From Vicinamibacterales bacterium (GTDB lineage Bacteria; Acidobacteriota; Vicinamibacteria; Vicinamibacterales; JAKQTR01): DNA of 54,016 nucleotides. The translations under genes were made by a program, and so were the position numbers. The notes beneath the pieces are model-generated. The model ran no database searches. It saw only the letters and a list, made by a program, of their open reading frames with translations, and was not told the DNA's origin. The stretch spans positions 1 through 54,016 of the forward strand of contig JALOKU010000036.1 of assembly GCA_025456345.1 (NCBI GenBank), read 5' to 3'. Below are positions 1 through 11,401 of the stretch, in pieces (position 1 is the stretch's first letter; every line of letters begins with the position of its first letter).

Positions 1-1
1 C

Positions 2-787
<786 letters not shown>

Positions 788-789
788 CC

Positions 790-1434
790 GTGCCGTTCAG
801 GAAGTCCGTGGTCCGCGAGTACTTCGAGACGATTGTCATCGCCGTCGTCCTCGCGCTCTTCATGCGCACCTTCGTCGTCCAGGCCTTCAAGATCCCCACC
901 GGGTCGATGGAGCCGAACCTGCTCGTGGGCGACCACCTGCTGGTCAACAAGTTCGTGTTCGCGCCGACACTTTCGAGCGTGGAACGGGCCGTCCTGCCGG
1001 TGACCGACATCCGCCGCGGCGATATTGTCGTCTTCAAGTACCCCGAGGACCCGGAGCGCGACTTCATCAAGCGCGTCATCGGGCTGCCCGGGGAGACGAT
1101 CGAGCTCCGGGACCACCAGATCCACGTGAACGGCCGGGCCATCGAAGAGCCCTACGCCCATTACCTGCCGCGGCCGTCCAGCGCCCGGGGCGGCGAACTG
1201 GCGTCCGACGACGTGCGGGAGAGATACGGCCCGGTGGTGGTGCCGGCCGGGTCGGTGTTCGTCATGGGGGACAACAGGGACAATTCGCAGGACTCAAGGT
1301 ACTGGGGCTTCCTGCCGAAAGAGAACATCAAGGGGAAAGCCCTGATGATCTACTGGTCCTTCGACAGCAGCCAAGGCGGGCTGAATCTGTTCACCCAGAC
1401 CAGGTGGGCGCGGATTTTGCATCAGATTCACTAG
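790..1434 (+). CDS. lepB: Signal peptidase I (LepB)
   Basis: Signal peptidase I (EC 3.4.21.89) removes signal peptides from exported proteins at the outer face of the cytoplasmic membrane. The 214-residue product starts at GTG 790, two bases after the lepA stop. It has an N-terminal membrane segment (residues ~12-33), the catalytic serine in GSMEP (Ser39), the general-base lysine in FIKRVIGLPGE (Lys94), and the closing box MGDNRDNSQDSRYWG. Length fits short single-anchor bacterial forms. The many secreted proteins in this window are its likely substrates. Expression is presumably from a promoter upstream of lepA. Confidence 0.96.
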   Translation: MPFRKSVVREYFETIVIAVVLALFMRTFVVQAFKIPTGSMEPNLLVGDHLLVNKFVFAPTLSSVERAVLPVTDIRRGDIVVFKYPEDPERDFIKRVIGLPGETIELRDHQIHVNGRAIEEPYAHYLPRPSSARGGELASDDVRERYGPVVVPAGSVFVMGDNRDNSQDSRYWGFLPKENIKGKALMIYWSFDSSQGGLNLFTQTRWARILHQIH

Positions 1435-1436
1435 CC

Positions 1437-1799
1437 ATGGGACGCCTCCTCCGCCTCCTCGTGACCGCGGCCGTGGTCTGGGCTGCCTGGCACGGCGGCA
1501 TGGCCGCCTGGCAGCAGTTCCAGTTCTCCGACGAAGTCAACAAGATCGCCCAGTTCGGCCCAGGCAAGGAAGCCGGGTCGGTGCGCGACGCGGTCCTCGC
1601 GGCCGCCGCGCGCTACGACCTGCCCGTCACGGCGACAGACGTCAAGATCCGTCAGGAGGAGAAGCCCGCCGCCAGCCTCTTCATCGACGTGAGTTACACG
1701 GTTCAAGTGGAGATTCTGCCCAGGGTCTTCTACCCGTGGACCTACACGACCAGTGCCCACGGCTGGTTCATTCCCGGCGGCCGCGCACCGCTCAAGTAG
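1437..1799 (+). CDS. Small membrane-anchored protein of unknown function downstream of lepB
   Basis: A 120-residue protein begins at ATG 1437, two bases after the lepB stop. It has one hydrophobic N-terminal segment (residues ~4-22, rich in Leu, Val, Ala and Trp) and a soluble remainder with no cysteine. The region around residues 60-105 alternates charged and aliphatic residues (VTATDVKIRQEEK, then FIDVSYTVQVEI), which looks like a small beta-rich domain. Short anchored proteins of the DUF4845 type sit after lepB in proteobacteria, and this could be a distant counterpart, but I cannot assign it. The position suggests an envelope role tied to secretion. No enzyme motif is visible. Confidence 0.75.
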   Translation: MGRLLRLLVTAAVVWAAWHGGMAAWQQFQFSDEVNKIAQFGPGKEAGSVRDAVLAAAARYDLPVTATDVKIRQEEKPAASLFIDVSYTVQVEILPRVFYPWTYTTSAHGWFIPGGRAPLK

Positions 1800-1901
1800 C
1801 GCTCACCTCCGAAGCCTCGCCGAGCGGGCCGCCCGACACCGGCGGTGATATGCTGCTGCAGATCTCGGCAACGTCAACCCCCGTCAAGGCAGAGGACCAC
1901 G

Positions 1902-3824
<1,923 letters not shown>

Positions 3825-3826
3825 GA

Positions 3827-3934
3827 AGAAGACAGAAGCCAGAAGCCAGAAGCAAGAAGGAAGGCCTGCCAACGGGCTCGCCTTCTTTCTGGCTTCTGAC
3901 AATCGTCAGTTGGCCCTTCTGGCTTCTTGCTTCC
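3827..3934. repeat. Heptamer tandem repeat with inverted copies between convergent genes
   Basis: Immediately after the M28 stop there are five consecutive 7-base units of the AGAAGCC type (3827-3861: AGAAGAC, AGAAGCC, AGAAGCC, AGAAGCA, AGAAGGA). Inverted copies (GGCTTCT and variants) follow at about 3881-3897 and 3917-3934, so the region can fold into a long imperfect hairpin. It separates convergent genes and may act as a bidirectional terminator. No clean U-tract terminator is visible otherwise. Confidence 0.7.
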
Positions 3935-3946
3935 ACTGAAGACCTG

Positions 3947-5200
3947 CTACTGCCCGCTCCAGCAGACCTCGCCCCGCTTGACCACCGCCCTGATGGCCGG
4001 CACACCCACCTTCAGGAGGTCCACCGCCTCGCCGTCGAGAATGACGGCGTCGAGTTGCTTGCCCGCCTCGAGGCTGCCCACGCGGTCGTGCCGGTCGATG
4101 GCGTACGCCGCGTTGATGGTCGAGGCCACCAGCGCCTCCTCCAGCGTCATGCGCATGCCGAAGCACGCCAGCGACATGGCGAAGGGCATCGAGGGGGAGA
4201 ATCCGCCACCAGGGTTGAGATCGGTGGCGAGCGCCACCGGCACACCGCCTTCGATGAGCTCGCGCGCCGGCGCAAAGCGGCCGAGCTTGAGATAGAACGC
4301 CGCGATGGGCAGCAGCGTGGCGACCACGCCGGCGTCCTTCATGGCGTGAATGCCGCGGGAGGCGACGTACAGCAGGTGGTCAGCCGATCGGGCGCCCACC
4401 TTCGCGGCCACAAGCGCGCCACCGCTTTCCGCCAGCTCGTCGGCGTGGATGCGGGGCTTGAGGCCGTGCCGGCTGCCGGCCTCCAGGATCTCCTCGGACT
4501 CGTCGGGCGTGTAGACGCCTGTCTCGCAGAAGACGTCGCACCACTCGGCCAGGCCGTCACGGGCCGCGGCCGGGATCATCTGCCGCACGAGCTGGTCGAT
4601 GTAGAACCGGCGGTTCGCCCGGTGCTCGACGGGAATCTCGTGGGCCCCCATGAACGTCGGGACCAGCTCGATCGGCTGCTCCGCGTTGAGCCGGCGGATG
4701 ACGCGCAGCATCTTGAGCTCCGCGTCCGCCTGCAGGCCGTACCCGCTCTTGGCCTCGCACGTCGTCGTGCCGCAGCGGAGCATCTGGTCCAGCCTGGCCC
4801 GGGCGGCCGAGGTCAGGCCGTCCTCGGTGGCCTCGCGCGTGGCGCGCACCGTGGAGAGGATGCCGCCGCCTTCGGCGGCGACTTCGGCGTAGGTGGCGCC
4901 GGCGAGGCGGCGGCGGAGCTCCTCCCGCCGGTCGCCGCCGAACACGACATGGGTGTGCGGGTCCACGAAGCCAGGGATCACCGTGCAGCCCGAGGCCTCG
5001 ACCACCGTCGCGCCGGAGCCCGGCAGGCCGCGGCGGTCGGCGTCAGCGGCCGGCCCGACAAACGTGATCATCCCGTCGGTGGCGACAATCGACGCGTCGC
5101 GGATCGGGCGCGCATCCGCCTGCGCCGGGCCGAACTTGGGTGCGCCGCCCGTGCAGGTGAACACCACCCTGGCGTTGCGGATGATGGTGGAGGCCGGCAT
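3947..5200 (-). CDS. hutI: Imidazolonepropionase (HutI)
   Basis: Imidazolonepropionase (EC 3.5.2.7) opens the ring of 4-imidazolone-5-propionate to N-formimino-L-glutamate, the third step of histidine degradation. The 417-residue length is normal. Amidohydrolase landmarks are present: VDPHTHVVFGGDR (metal histidines near residue 85), KSGYGL (substrate loop), FMGAHEIP, RIHADELAESGG (metal histidine) and ATDLNPGG (metal aspartate). No hutH, hutU or hutG is nearby, so the pathway is split or incomplete around this locus. The start lies 13 bases after the divIVA stop in an apparent TPR-yggS-divIVA-hutI operon, and no good ribosome binding site precedes the ATG. Confidence 0.95.
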   Translation of the reverse strand: MPASTIIRNARVVFTCTGGAPKFGPAQADARPIRDASIVATDGMITFVGPAADADRRGLPGSGATVVEASGCTVIPGFVDPHTHVVFGGDRREELRRRLAGATYAEVAAEGGGILSTVRATREATEDGLTSAARARLDQMLRCGTTTCEAKSGYGLQADAELKMLRVIRRLNAEQPIELVPTFMGAHEIPVEHRANRRFYIDQLVRQMIPAAARDGLAEWCDVFCETGVYTPDESEEILEAGSRHGLKPRIHADELAESGGALVAAKVGARSADHLLYVASRGIHAMKDAGVVATLLPIAAFYLKLGRFAPARELIEGGVPVALATDLNPGGGFSPSMPFAMSLACFGMRMTLEEALVASTINAAYAIDRHDRVGSLEAGKQLDAVILDGEAVDLLKVGVPAIRAVVKRGEVCWSGQ

Positions 5201-5213
5201 GACGGGGCCGGGG

Positions 5214-5789
5214 CTAGCCGCGGCGCTCGATGACCACCGGGCCGTCGTCTTTGCGGTCCTGGTTCCACCCGGGCATCACCTCGCGCGAGTCGGTGATGCG
5301 GGGCCGGTGCAGGAGGATCTTCTCGTCGCGGTCTCGGGCGTCCTGCTCTCGCACGAACTCCAGGGTGTTCTTGAGGGACGCGATCACGGCCTCGACCGAG
5401 TTCTCGACCTCGCGGCGCTTGAGGCGGAGGCCGTCAATCTCGCGCTGGACGTCCTCGTACCGTGCCTGGGCCTTCTCGAGGATGAGGCTGGCGCGCGACT
5501 CGGCGTCCTTGATGATCGTCGCGGCCTGCTTGTGCGCGTTGTCGCTGATCTCGTCGGAGAGCCGCTGCGCCGTCATCAGCGTGTTGCGGAGGTTGCGCTC
5601 GTGCTCGCGGTGCTCGTTGACGAGGCCCTCGAGCCGCGTGACGTCCTGGCGCAGCCGCTCCGCCTCCCGGATGGCTTCGGCGTAGTCGTCGGCCGCCTCC
5701 GCCAGGAACGCCGTCACCTCGTCTTTGTCGAAGCCCCGCATCGAGGAGCGGAACTGCTGCTGGCGGAGATCGAGCGGCGTGACGTTCAT
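5214..5789 (-). CDS. divIVA: DivIVA-domain protein
   Basis: DivIVA proteins bind negatively curved membrane at poles and septa through an N-terminal domain and recruit partners through a coiled coil. The 191-residue product shows the N-terminal signature MNVTPLDLRQQQFRSSMRGF followed by DKDEVTAFLAEAADDY. Heptad-rich coiled coil runs over residues ~25-150 (AERLRQDVTRLEGLVNEHRE and on), ending in a charged tail. I prefer ATG 5789 because AGGAG lies seven bases upstream; an ATG five codons further out (5804) lacks one. It overlaps no neighbour and lies 39 bases after yggS, a pairing also found in other phyla (yggS-divIVA). Specific role here is unknown. Confidence 0.9.
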   Translation of the reverse strand: MNVTPLDLRQQQFRSSMRGFDKDEVTAFLAEAADDYAEAIREAERLRQDVTRLEGLVNEHREHERNLRNTLMTAQRLSDEISDNAHKQAATIIKDAESRASLILEKAQARYEDVQREIDGLRLKRREVENSVEAVIASLKNTLEFVREQDARDRDEKILLHRPRITDSREVMPGWNQDRKDDGPVVIERRG

Positions 5790-5828
5790 GTTCGGCTCCT
5801 GCATCCCGCGGCGGCCAGCCGCGCGGCT

Positions 5829-6536
5829 TCAGCGTTCGCCGAAGATGGCCGTGCCGACCCGGATCAGGGTGGCACCCTCTTCGACGGCGACTTCGAAATC
5901 GTGGCTCATCCCCATCGACAGTTCGCGGAGCATCGCTGCCGGCACACCCTTCGCCGCCAGTTCGTCCCGGAGCGCCCTGAGCCGCCTGAAATACGGCCTG
6001 GCGCCCTCGGGGTCCGGCGTGAAGGGCGGCAGCAGCATGAGCCCGGACACCCGCGCCGCCCGGCACCCGGACGCGGCTTCGAACAGGGACAGCCACGTCT
6101 CGGCCGGCGCGCCGTGCTTCGTGGGCTCGCCGGCGAGGTCGACCTGCACCAGCAGCTCCGGCCTGCGCCCTGCCTCCTCCGCCGCCGCGTCGACCCGCTT
6201 CAGCAGGTCGGCGCTCTCAATCGAGTGAATCCAGGCGAACGCCCCGGCCGCTCTCCTGGCCTTGTTCGTCTGGAGGTGTCCGACCAGGTGCCACGCGATC
6301 GGGATATCGGACGTGGCGCTGATCTTCTCCAGTGCCTCCTGGACACGATTCTCGCCGAAATCGGCCTGGCCGGCGTCGAAAGCCGCCCGCACGTCCTCGG
6401 CCGGACGGGTCTTCGAAATCGCCACCAGCCGGGCGGAAGAAGGCAAACGGCCAGCCCGCTCGAGCGCGCGGGCCAGCCGTTGTCGTACCGCCGAAAGACT
6501 CGCGGCGATCTCGTCGCGCCGCGACGTGATCGCCAT
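5829..6536 (-). CDS. yggS: PLP homeostasis protein, YggS/PROSC family
   Basis: YggS-family proteins hold pyridoxal 5'-phosphate on a conserved lysine in a TIM barrel and help balance vitamin B6 and amino-acid pools; no catalytic reaction is firmly known. The 235-residue length is typical. Signatures in order: VAISKTRP (PLP lysine, Lys42), FGENRVQEALEK, WHLVGHLQTNKAR, HSIES, LVQVDLAGEPTKHG, LSMGMSHDFEVAVEEG and RVGTAIFGER. The gene starts seven bases after the upstream TPR gene's stop and precedes divIVA, so it is co-transcribed. Confidence 0.96.
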   Translation of the reverse strand: MAITSRRDEIAASLSAVRQRLARALERAGRLPSSARLVAISKTRPAEDVRAAFDAGQADFGENRVQEALEKISATSDIPIAWHLVGHLQTNKARRAAGAFAWIHSIESADLLKRVDAAAEEAGRRPELLVQVDLAGEPTKHGAPAETWLSLFEAASGCRAARVSGLMLLPPFTPDPEGARPYFRRLRALRDELAAKGVPAAMLRELSMGMSHDFEVAVEEGATLIRVGTAIFGER

Positions 6537-6543
6537 GCCGGCT

Positions 6544-7518
6544 CTACTTCTTGATGCTGGACAAGATGCCCTTGGCCGTCGCCGCGAACTGGCCGGTCGG
6601 GGCGAGCTCCAGGTACTTCTCGAACATCGGCACCGCGTCGGCCAGCTTGTTCTGGTTCACGAAGGCCATGCCGAGCTGGTAGTGCGCGTCGGCGTGGTCA
6701 GGCTTCATGAAGATCACCTTCTGGAAGTGTCCGGCCGCCTCGGGGATCTTCCCGGCGTTCCAGGCGATGACGCCCTGGTTGTACTCGGCGTCCACGCCGC
6801 CGCCGCCGCCCGCCGATCCCGGGCCGGCCGCGCCAGCCAGCCCGGCGGCCTTCTCACTGGCCTCGAGCGCCTTGTCGAATTTCCTCTGCGCGTTGTACAC
6901 CGTCGCCAGCCCGTTATAGGCCTCGACGTAGTCCGCCTTCATCTCGATGGCCTTCAGAAACGCCGCCTCGGCCTGGTCGTATTCCTTTTTCTGCGAGTGG
7001 TTGTACCCGACGTTGTAGTAGCAGTCGTAGCAGCCGGGGACCATGCCGGCCGCTTCGTTGAACTTGGCGATGGCCTCGTCGTACTTGCCGTCCTTGCTGA
7101 GCGCGACGCCTGCTTCGAACACCCCCTTCAGGGCGGCGGCCTTCGCGACGTCCTCCTTGGTGGCCCCGGTGTTGGCGCCGAGCTTGAACTCGACCTTCGT
7201 CGGGTCTCCGAGGCGGACGCGAACCGGGTAGCTCTCCGTGCCCAGGCCCTCGAACGTCGCGGTGGCCTTGTAGTTGCCCGGCGCGAGGCCGATCTGGATG
7301 AACTCGCCCTTCTTGTTGGTCTTGACCTCGTACTTGCGGTTGATGCCATCGGTGAACTCGATGACCACCACCGCCTTCTCGAGCGGCTTGCCGGCGGCGT
7401 CCAGCACCTTGCCCTGCAGGGCACCGGTCTGGGCCGCTCCGGGGGACGCGAACAGGAAGACCGCACAGGCCATCAGGCCCAGCACGAGCAGGTTGCGGCC
7501 GGATATGAGGCGGAACAT
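6544..7518 (-). CDS. Secreted carboxypeptidase-regulatory-like/TPR protein
   Basis: A 324-residue exported protein. ATG 7518 is preferred over GTG 7524 because AGAGGAG sits just upstream. Residues 1-28 form a signal peptide ending ASPGAAQ. Residues ~30-100 form a carboxypeptidase regulatory-like beta domain (GALQGKVLDAAGKPLEKAVV). The rest carries tetratricopeptide repeats (residues ~120-215 and ~240-315), for example YNVGYNHSQKKEYDQAEAAF and YQLGMAFVNQNKLADAVPMF. A short glycine-rich linker (GSAGGGGGVD) splits the TPR region. The likely role is a periplasmic scaffold. It heads the operon with yggS, divIVA and hutI. Confidence 0.85.
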   Translation of the reverse strand: MFRLISGRNLLVLGLMACAVFLFASPGAAQTGALQGKVLDAAGKPLEKAVVVIEFTDGINRKYEVKTNKKGEFIQIGLAPGNYKATATFEGLGTESYPVRVRLGDPTKVEFKLGANTGATKEDVAKAAALKGVFEAGVALSKDGKYDEAIAKFNEAAGMVPGCYDCYYNVGYNHSQKKEYDQAEAAFLKAIEMKADYVEAYNGLATVYNAQRKFDKALEASEKAAGLAGAAGPGSAGGGGGVDAEYNQGVIAWNAGKIPEAAGHFQKVIFMKPDHADAHYQLGMAFVNQNKLADAVPMFEKYLELAPTGQFAATAKGILSSIKK

Positions 7519-7556
7519 TGGCACTCCTCTATAGGGGAGACGAACCGGATGATGAT

Positions 7557-7590
7557 GAAAAGACCCCGATCGGCACTCCGCCGATCGGGG
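7557..7590 (-). terminator. Rho-independent terminator after dinG
   Basis: On the minus strand CCCCGATCGGC (7590-7580) pairs with GCCGATCGGGG (7574-7564) around a five-base loop, giving an 11-bp perfect stem followed by TCTTTTC. It lies about 30 bases past the dinG stop and closes the rpiB-glyA-dinG unit. Because the next gene starts only 40 bases further on, its promoter must overlap this hairpin or the dinG end. Confidence 0.85.
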
Positions 7591-7620
7591 TTAGTTTACA
7601 CCCAAACGCCGCTCCTGCAG

Positions 7621-9621
7621 TCAACGAGAGGGCGACCCTGCGGCGAAGAACCGGTCGATGTCGGCAGGGTCGGCGCTCACCGGCGCCGGCGGCAGCGACG
7701 CGAGAAACCGGTGCCCGTACGGCATGGTCCGGATGCGGGGATCGAGAATGGCCAGGACACCCCGGTCCCGCCGGTGGCGGATGAGCCGGCCGAGGCCCTG
7801 CAGCAGCGTCAGGATGGCCAACGGCACCTGGAGATCGGCGAAGCCGTCGCCGCCTCTGGCGGCGATGGCCTCGATCCGGGCGGCGACCACCGGGTCGCCG
7901 GGCGACGCGAACGGCAGCCGGTCGATGATGACGCAGCTGAGGGCGTCGCCGACGACGTCCACGCCCTGCCAGAAACTCGACGTCGCCAGCAGCACGGCGT
8001 GCGGCGTCGACCGGAACTGGGCGAGCAGGACCGACCGGGGCGCGCTGCCCTGGACGAGCATCGGGTACTCGAGCGCGCCTTCGAGGGCAGCCTGCACCGT
8101 GCGGAGCACGGCGTAGCTCGTGAAGAGCACGAAGGCCCGTCCCCGGGTCCGCCGGAGGATGTCGAGGACCTCGCGGCCGGCGGCGGGCGGGAAGTCGGCC
8201 GTCTTCGGCGATGGCATCCCCTTCGGCAGGTAGAGCAGTGCCTGCGACGGGTAATCGAACTCGGACGCCAGCTGAATCTCCTCGCCGCGCTCGATGCCGA
8301 GGCGGCTGCGGACGTAGCTGAACGACCCTTCGACCGCGAGCGTCGCCGAGGTCAGCACTGCGGCCGCGAAGCGATCGAGCAGCAGGTTGCGCACGAGCGA
8401 GGAGACGTTGATGGGCGAGGCGCGCAGAAACACGCCGCGGCCCCGCCGTTCGAGGTAGTAGACGTAGTCGCGGTCGTTCGCCTGGAGCAGGAAGCGCACC
8501 TCGTCGCGCAGTTCGGCCGCGCGCCGGCCGATGGCGCGCAGGTCCTCGGGCGGCTGCGAGACGAGGGCGACCAGCGCTTCGAGCGCGTCGAGGGCGTCGA
8601 GCACCCGCGCCCCCGTCTCCTGCGCGGGCTCCAGGTCCGCGGCGGTGACGCGGACGCGGTCGTCGTGGCTCGCGGCGCCGGCCTGGGGCGTGGCGGGCCT
8701 GGCCAGCGCGAGCGCGCCGAAGAAGAGCCGGGCCCGCTCGTCGACGCGCGTCATGGCCCGGCCGAGCTCGCCATCGTCGTCGGCCACCCCGCCTCCCGAG
8801 ACGACGCGGTCGAAATCGCGGACGAGCTCGGCGACCCGGTAGTTGCTGGCGGAGAACCCGAAGTACTGCGTAGCCACGTCCTCGAGCTGGTGGGCCTCGT
8901 CGATCACGGCGTAGGCGCACTCGGGGATCACCTCGCCGTAGGCGCCCTGGCGCACGGCGGCGTCGGCGCAGAGCAGGTGGTGATTGACGATCACCACGTC
9001 GGAGGACGCGGCGCGCTGGCGCATGCGCGTGACGAAGCAGTCGTCGAACTCCGGGCAGTCAGACCCGATGCAGTTCTCGTTGGTCGCGGCGATGCCCGCC
9101 CAGAACGGCACGTCTTCGGGCAGGTCCGCCAGTTCCGCCCGGTCGCCGGTGTCGGTGGCGGCGGCCCAGTCGTCGACCATTTCCAGGTACACGCGATCCG
9201 CGGGCGAACCGGCCTCGATGTCGTCGCGCGCCGCCGCGAACCGGTGGAGGCACAGGTAGTTGCCCCGGCCCTTCATGTAGGCGGCGGTGAACGGCACGCC
9301 GAGGGCGCTGCGCAGGAGGGGGATGTCCTTGAAGTAGATCTGCTCCTGCAGGTTCTTGGTGCCGGTCGACACGATGACGCGATGCCCGCTGAGGATGGCC
9401 GGGGTGAGATAGGCCAGCGTCTTCCCGGTGCCGGTTCCCGCCTCGGCGAGCAGGACGCCGCCCCGGCCGAAGACGCGTGCGACGGCTGCGGCCATGTCGC
9501 GCTGCCCGGGGCGGGGTTCGAACTCCGGCACCGCCCGCGTCAGCGGGCCGTCGTCGGCGAAGACGCCCTCGACGAGCGCGGCTAGATCAGCTTGTCCGCG
9601 TACAGCGGGAACGTCCGGCAC
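7621..9621 (-). CDS. dinG: DinG/XPD-like superfamily 2 DNA helicase
   Basis: ATP-dependent 5'-3' DNA helicase of the iron-sulfur XPD/DinG class, 666 residues. Walker A is [10 protein letters not shown], and the DEAH box is VIDEAHQLE. Four cysteines in YLCLHRF and [14 protein letters not shown] form the 4Fe-4S cluster site expected between motifs Ia and II. Motif III is LTSATL, and the C-terminal motif VI is [14 protein letters not shown]. There is no exonuclease domain, unlike some Firmicutes DinG. The only fitting start is GTG 9621, which makes the 5' end overlap the last ~40 bases of glyA out of frame, implying translational coupling. Likely role: unwinding R-loops or D-loops during replication and repair. 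Confidence 0.92.
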   Translation of the reverse strand: MPDVPAVRGQADLAALVEGVFADDGPLTRAVPEFEPRPGQRDMAAAVARVFGRGGVLLAEAGTGTGKTLAYLTPAILSGHRVIVSTGTKNLQEQIYFKDIPLLRSALGVPFTAAYMKGRGNYLCLHRFAAARDDIEAGSPADRVYLEMVDDWAAATDTGDRAELADLPEDVPFWAGIAATNENCIGSDCPEFDDCFVTRMRQRAASSDVVIVNHHLLCADAAVRQGAYGEVIPECAYAVIDEAHQLEDVATQYFGFSASNYRVAELVRDFDRVVSGGGVADDDGELGRAMTRVDERARLFFGALALARPATPQAGAASHDDRVRVTAADLEPAQETGARVLDALDALEALVALVSQPPEDLRAIGRRAAELRDEVRFLLQANDRDYVYYLERRGRGVFLRASPINVSSLVRNLLLDRFAAAVLTSATLAVEGSFSYVRSRLGIERGEEIQLASEFDYPSQALLYLPKGMPSPKTADFPPAAGREVLDILRRTRGRAFVLFTSYAVLRTVQAALEGALEYPMLVQGSAPRSVLLAQFRSTPHAVLLATSSFWQGVDVVGDALSCVIIDRLPFASPGDPVVAARIEAIAARGGDGFADLQVPLAILTLLQGLGRLIRHRRDRGVLAILDPRIRTMPYGHRFLASLPPAPVSADPADIDRFFAAGSPSR

Positions 9622-10853
9622 AGGGCTTCCACCTCGGCGCGCACCATGGCCTGCACGCGCTCGTCGTCGGGCGAGGCCAGCACCCGGGCGATGAACTCGC
9701 CGATGAGGGCCATCTCGGCCTCACCCATGCCGCGCGTGGTCACGGCCGGCGTCCCGATGCGGATGCCGCTCGCCTTGAGCGGCGGGTTCTGATCGAAGGG
9801 GATCGTGTTCTGGTTGACCGTGATGCCGGCCCTGCCGAGCGCGGCGGTGGCGTCTTTCCCCGTGAGGCCCTTGGAGAACACATCGACCAGCATGAGATGG
9901 TTGTCGGTGCCGCCCGAGACGAGGCGGAAGCCGTGCGACGCGATCGAGGCGGCCAGTGCCGCGGCGTTCGCGACGATCTTCCGCTGATAGGCCGCGAAGG
10001 TCGGCTCGAGCGCCTCCTTGAAGCAGACGGCCTTCGCCGCGATGATGTGCACCAGCGGCCCGCCCTGCACCCCCGGGAAGACCGACCGGTCGAGGTCCTT
10101 GGCCCACTTCTCCCGGCAGAGGATCAGGCCCGCCCTCGGCCCGCGCAGCGTCTTGTGGGTGGTGGTCGTCACGAAATCCGAGTGGGGCACAGGGCTCGGG
10201 TGGACGCCGCCCGCCACCAGGCCGGCGATGTGCGCCATGTCCGTGACCATCGCGGCGCCGCACCGCGCGGCGACGCCGCTTATCCGGGCGAAATCGATCA
10301 CGCGCGGGTAGGCGCTCGCGCCCACCATGATCATCTTCGGCTTGTGCTGGTCGGCCAGGCGCTCCAAGTCGTCGTAGTCGAGGCGCTCGTCCTCCTGGCG
10401 CACGCCGTACGGGACGATGGTGTAGAGCTTGCCCGAGAAGTTGAGCGGGTGGCCGTGCGTGAGATGGCCGCCGTGCGACAGGTTCATCCCGAGCACCGTG
10501 TCGCCAGGCTTGAGCAGCGTGAAGTACACCGCCATGTTCGCCTGCGCGCCCGAGTGCGGCTGGACGTTGGCGTGATCGGCGCCGAACAGCGTCCTGGCCC
10601 GGTCGATCGCGAGGCGTTCGACAATGTCGGTGAACTCGCAGCCGCCGTAATAGCGCCGGCCGGGATAGCCTTCGGCGTACTTGTTCGTGAAGACGGAGCC
10701 GGCGGCCTCGAGCACCGCGTTGCTCACGAAGTTCTCCGAGGCGATCAACTCGAGCCCGTTGGCCTGGCGCCCGATCTCGTCACGGATGGCGCCGGCGATG
10801 TCCGGGTCGGTCTCTCGCAGGCTGCGGCGATGCGCGGCAACGGTCTGGTCCAT
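9582..10853 (-). CDS. glyA: Serine hydroxymethyltransferase
   Basis: SHMT (EC 2.1.2.1) interconverts serine and glycine with tetrahydrofolate, supplying one-carbon units. The 423-residue product contains [40 protein letters not shown], the PLP-lysine motif [12 protein letters not shown] (Lys234) and [15 protein letters not shown] 10853 lies two bases after the rpiB stop, so the two are co-transcribed; rpiB-glyA is a recurrent bacterial pair. Its 3' end is overlapped by dinG. Length and motifs are complete. Confidence 0.98.
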   Translation of the reverse strand: MDQTVAAHRRSLRETDPDIAGAIRDEIGRQANGLELIASENFVSNAVLEAAGSVFTNKYAEGYPGRRYYGGCEFTDIVERLAIDRARTLFGADHANVQPHSGAQANMAVYFTLLKPGDTVLGMNLSHGGHLTHGHPLNFSGKLYTIVPYGVRQEDERLDYDDLERLADQHKPKMIMVGASAYPRVIDFARISGVAARCGAAMVTDMAHIAGLVAGGVHPSPVPHSDFVTTTTHKTLRGPRAGLILCREKWAKDLDRSVFPGVQGGPLVHIIAAKAVCFKEALEPTFAAYQRKIVANAAALAASIASHGFRLVSGGTDNHLMLVDVFSKGLTGKDATAALGRAGITVNQNTIPFDQNPPLKASGIRIGTPAVTTRGMGEAEMALIGEFIARVLASPDDERVQAMVRAEVEALCRTFPLYADKLI

Positions 10854-10855
10854 GA

Positions 10856-11302
10856 CTAGGTGTCCTTGCGTTCGAGATGGGCGACCTTGGCGAGGCGGGC
10901 GTCGTGGCGGCCGCCCTCGTACCCGGTGAACAGGAAGGCGCGCAGGACGCGCTCGACCTCGGCGGGCGCGGTCGTGCGCCCGCCGAGGGCGAGGATGTTC
11001 GCGTCGTTGTGGGCACGGCCGAGCCGGGCGGTGGCCTCGTTCCAGGCCAGCGCGGCGCGGATGCCGGGAATCTTGTTCGCGGCGATCGACATGCCGATGC
11101 CGGTGCCGCAGACGAGGATGCCCCGGTCGGCGCGGCCGTCGAGCACCGCCCGTGCGGCCGCCTCCGCGAAGTCGGGGTAATCCACCGACGCGGCCGTCGC
11201 CGTGCCGACGTCCTCCCAAGGGATACCCATCGTGTCGAGCAGCGCCTTGATGGTGTCCTTGAGGCGGAACCCGGCGTGATCGGAGCCGATGACAACGCGC
11301 AC
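10856..11302 (-). CDS. rpiB: Ribose-5-phosphate isomerase B
   Basis: RpiB (EC 5.3.1.6) interconverts ribose 5-phosphate and ribulose 5-phosphate in the pentose phosphate pathway. The protein is ~148 residues with the family landmarks [40 protein letters not shown] (catalytic cysteine in the CGTGIG loop), and [12 protein letters not shown]. Two GTG codons are adjacent (11305 and 11302). I choose 11302 because a TAGAAT hexamer ends exactly six bases upstream, which would make it the first codon of a leaderless mRNA; no ribosome binding site is seen. It heads the rpiB-glyA-dinG unit. Confidence 0.95.
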   Translation of the reverse strand: MRVVIGSDHAGFRLKDTIKALLDTMGIPWEDVGTATAASVDYPDFAEAAARAVLDGRADRGILVCGTGIGMSIAANKIPGIRAALAWNEATARLGRAHNDANILALGGRTTAPAEVERVLRAFLFTGYEGGRHDARLAKVAHLERKDT

Positions 11303-11308
11303 CACGGG

Positions 11309-11314
11309 ATTCTA
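11309..11314 (-). promoter_or_regulatory. -10 element placed for leaderless rpiB mRNA
   Basis: TAGAAT on the minus strand is followed by six bases and then GTG 11302. Transcription would be expected to begin at about the start codon. No convincing -35 hexamer is seen at the usual distance. Confidence 0.45.
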
Positions 11315-11401
11315 CTCGATTTCCCCGGCGGGATTCCGCATGATGGAGGGGCGCGGCGCGCGGCCGCGCCGCCCATTCCGGCCCGAAAAGGCAGGCCCGA
11401 C

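Noticed and set aside
3947..5200. A histidine-utilisation operon around hutI
   Set aside because: Neighbours are divIVA, yggS and a TPR protein; hutH, hutU, hutG and a HutC regulator are not in the window.
9505..9535. T-arm-like GGTTCGAA sequence suggesting a tRNA
   Set aside because: It is the dinG coding sequence for PEFEPRPGQ read on the other strand; no acceptor stem or anticodon arm can be built around it.
6262..9585. Another kilobase-scale plus-strand open frame opposite yggS, the TPR gene and dinG
   Set aside because: It spans unrelated genes on the other strand, has no recognisable domain and shows typical mirror-frame composition.
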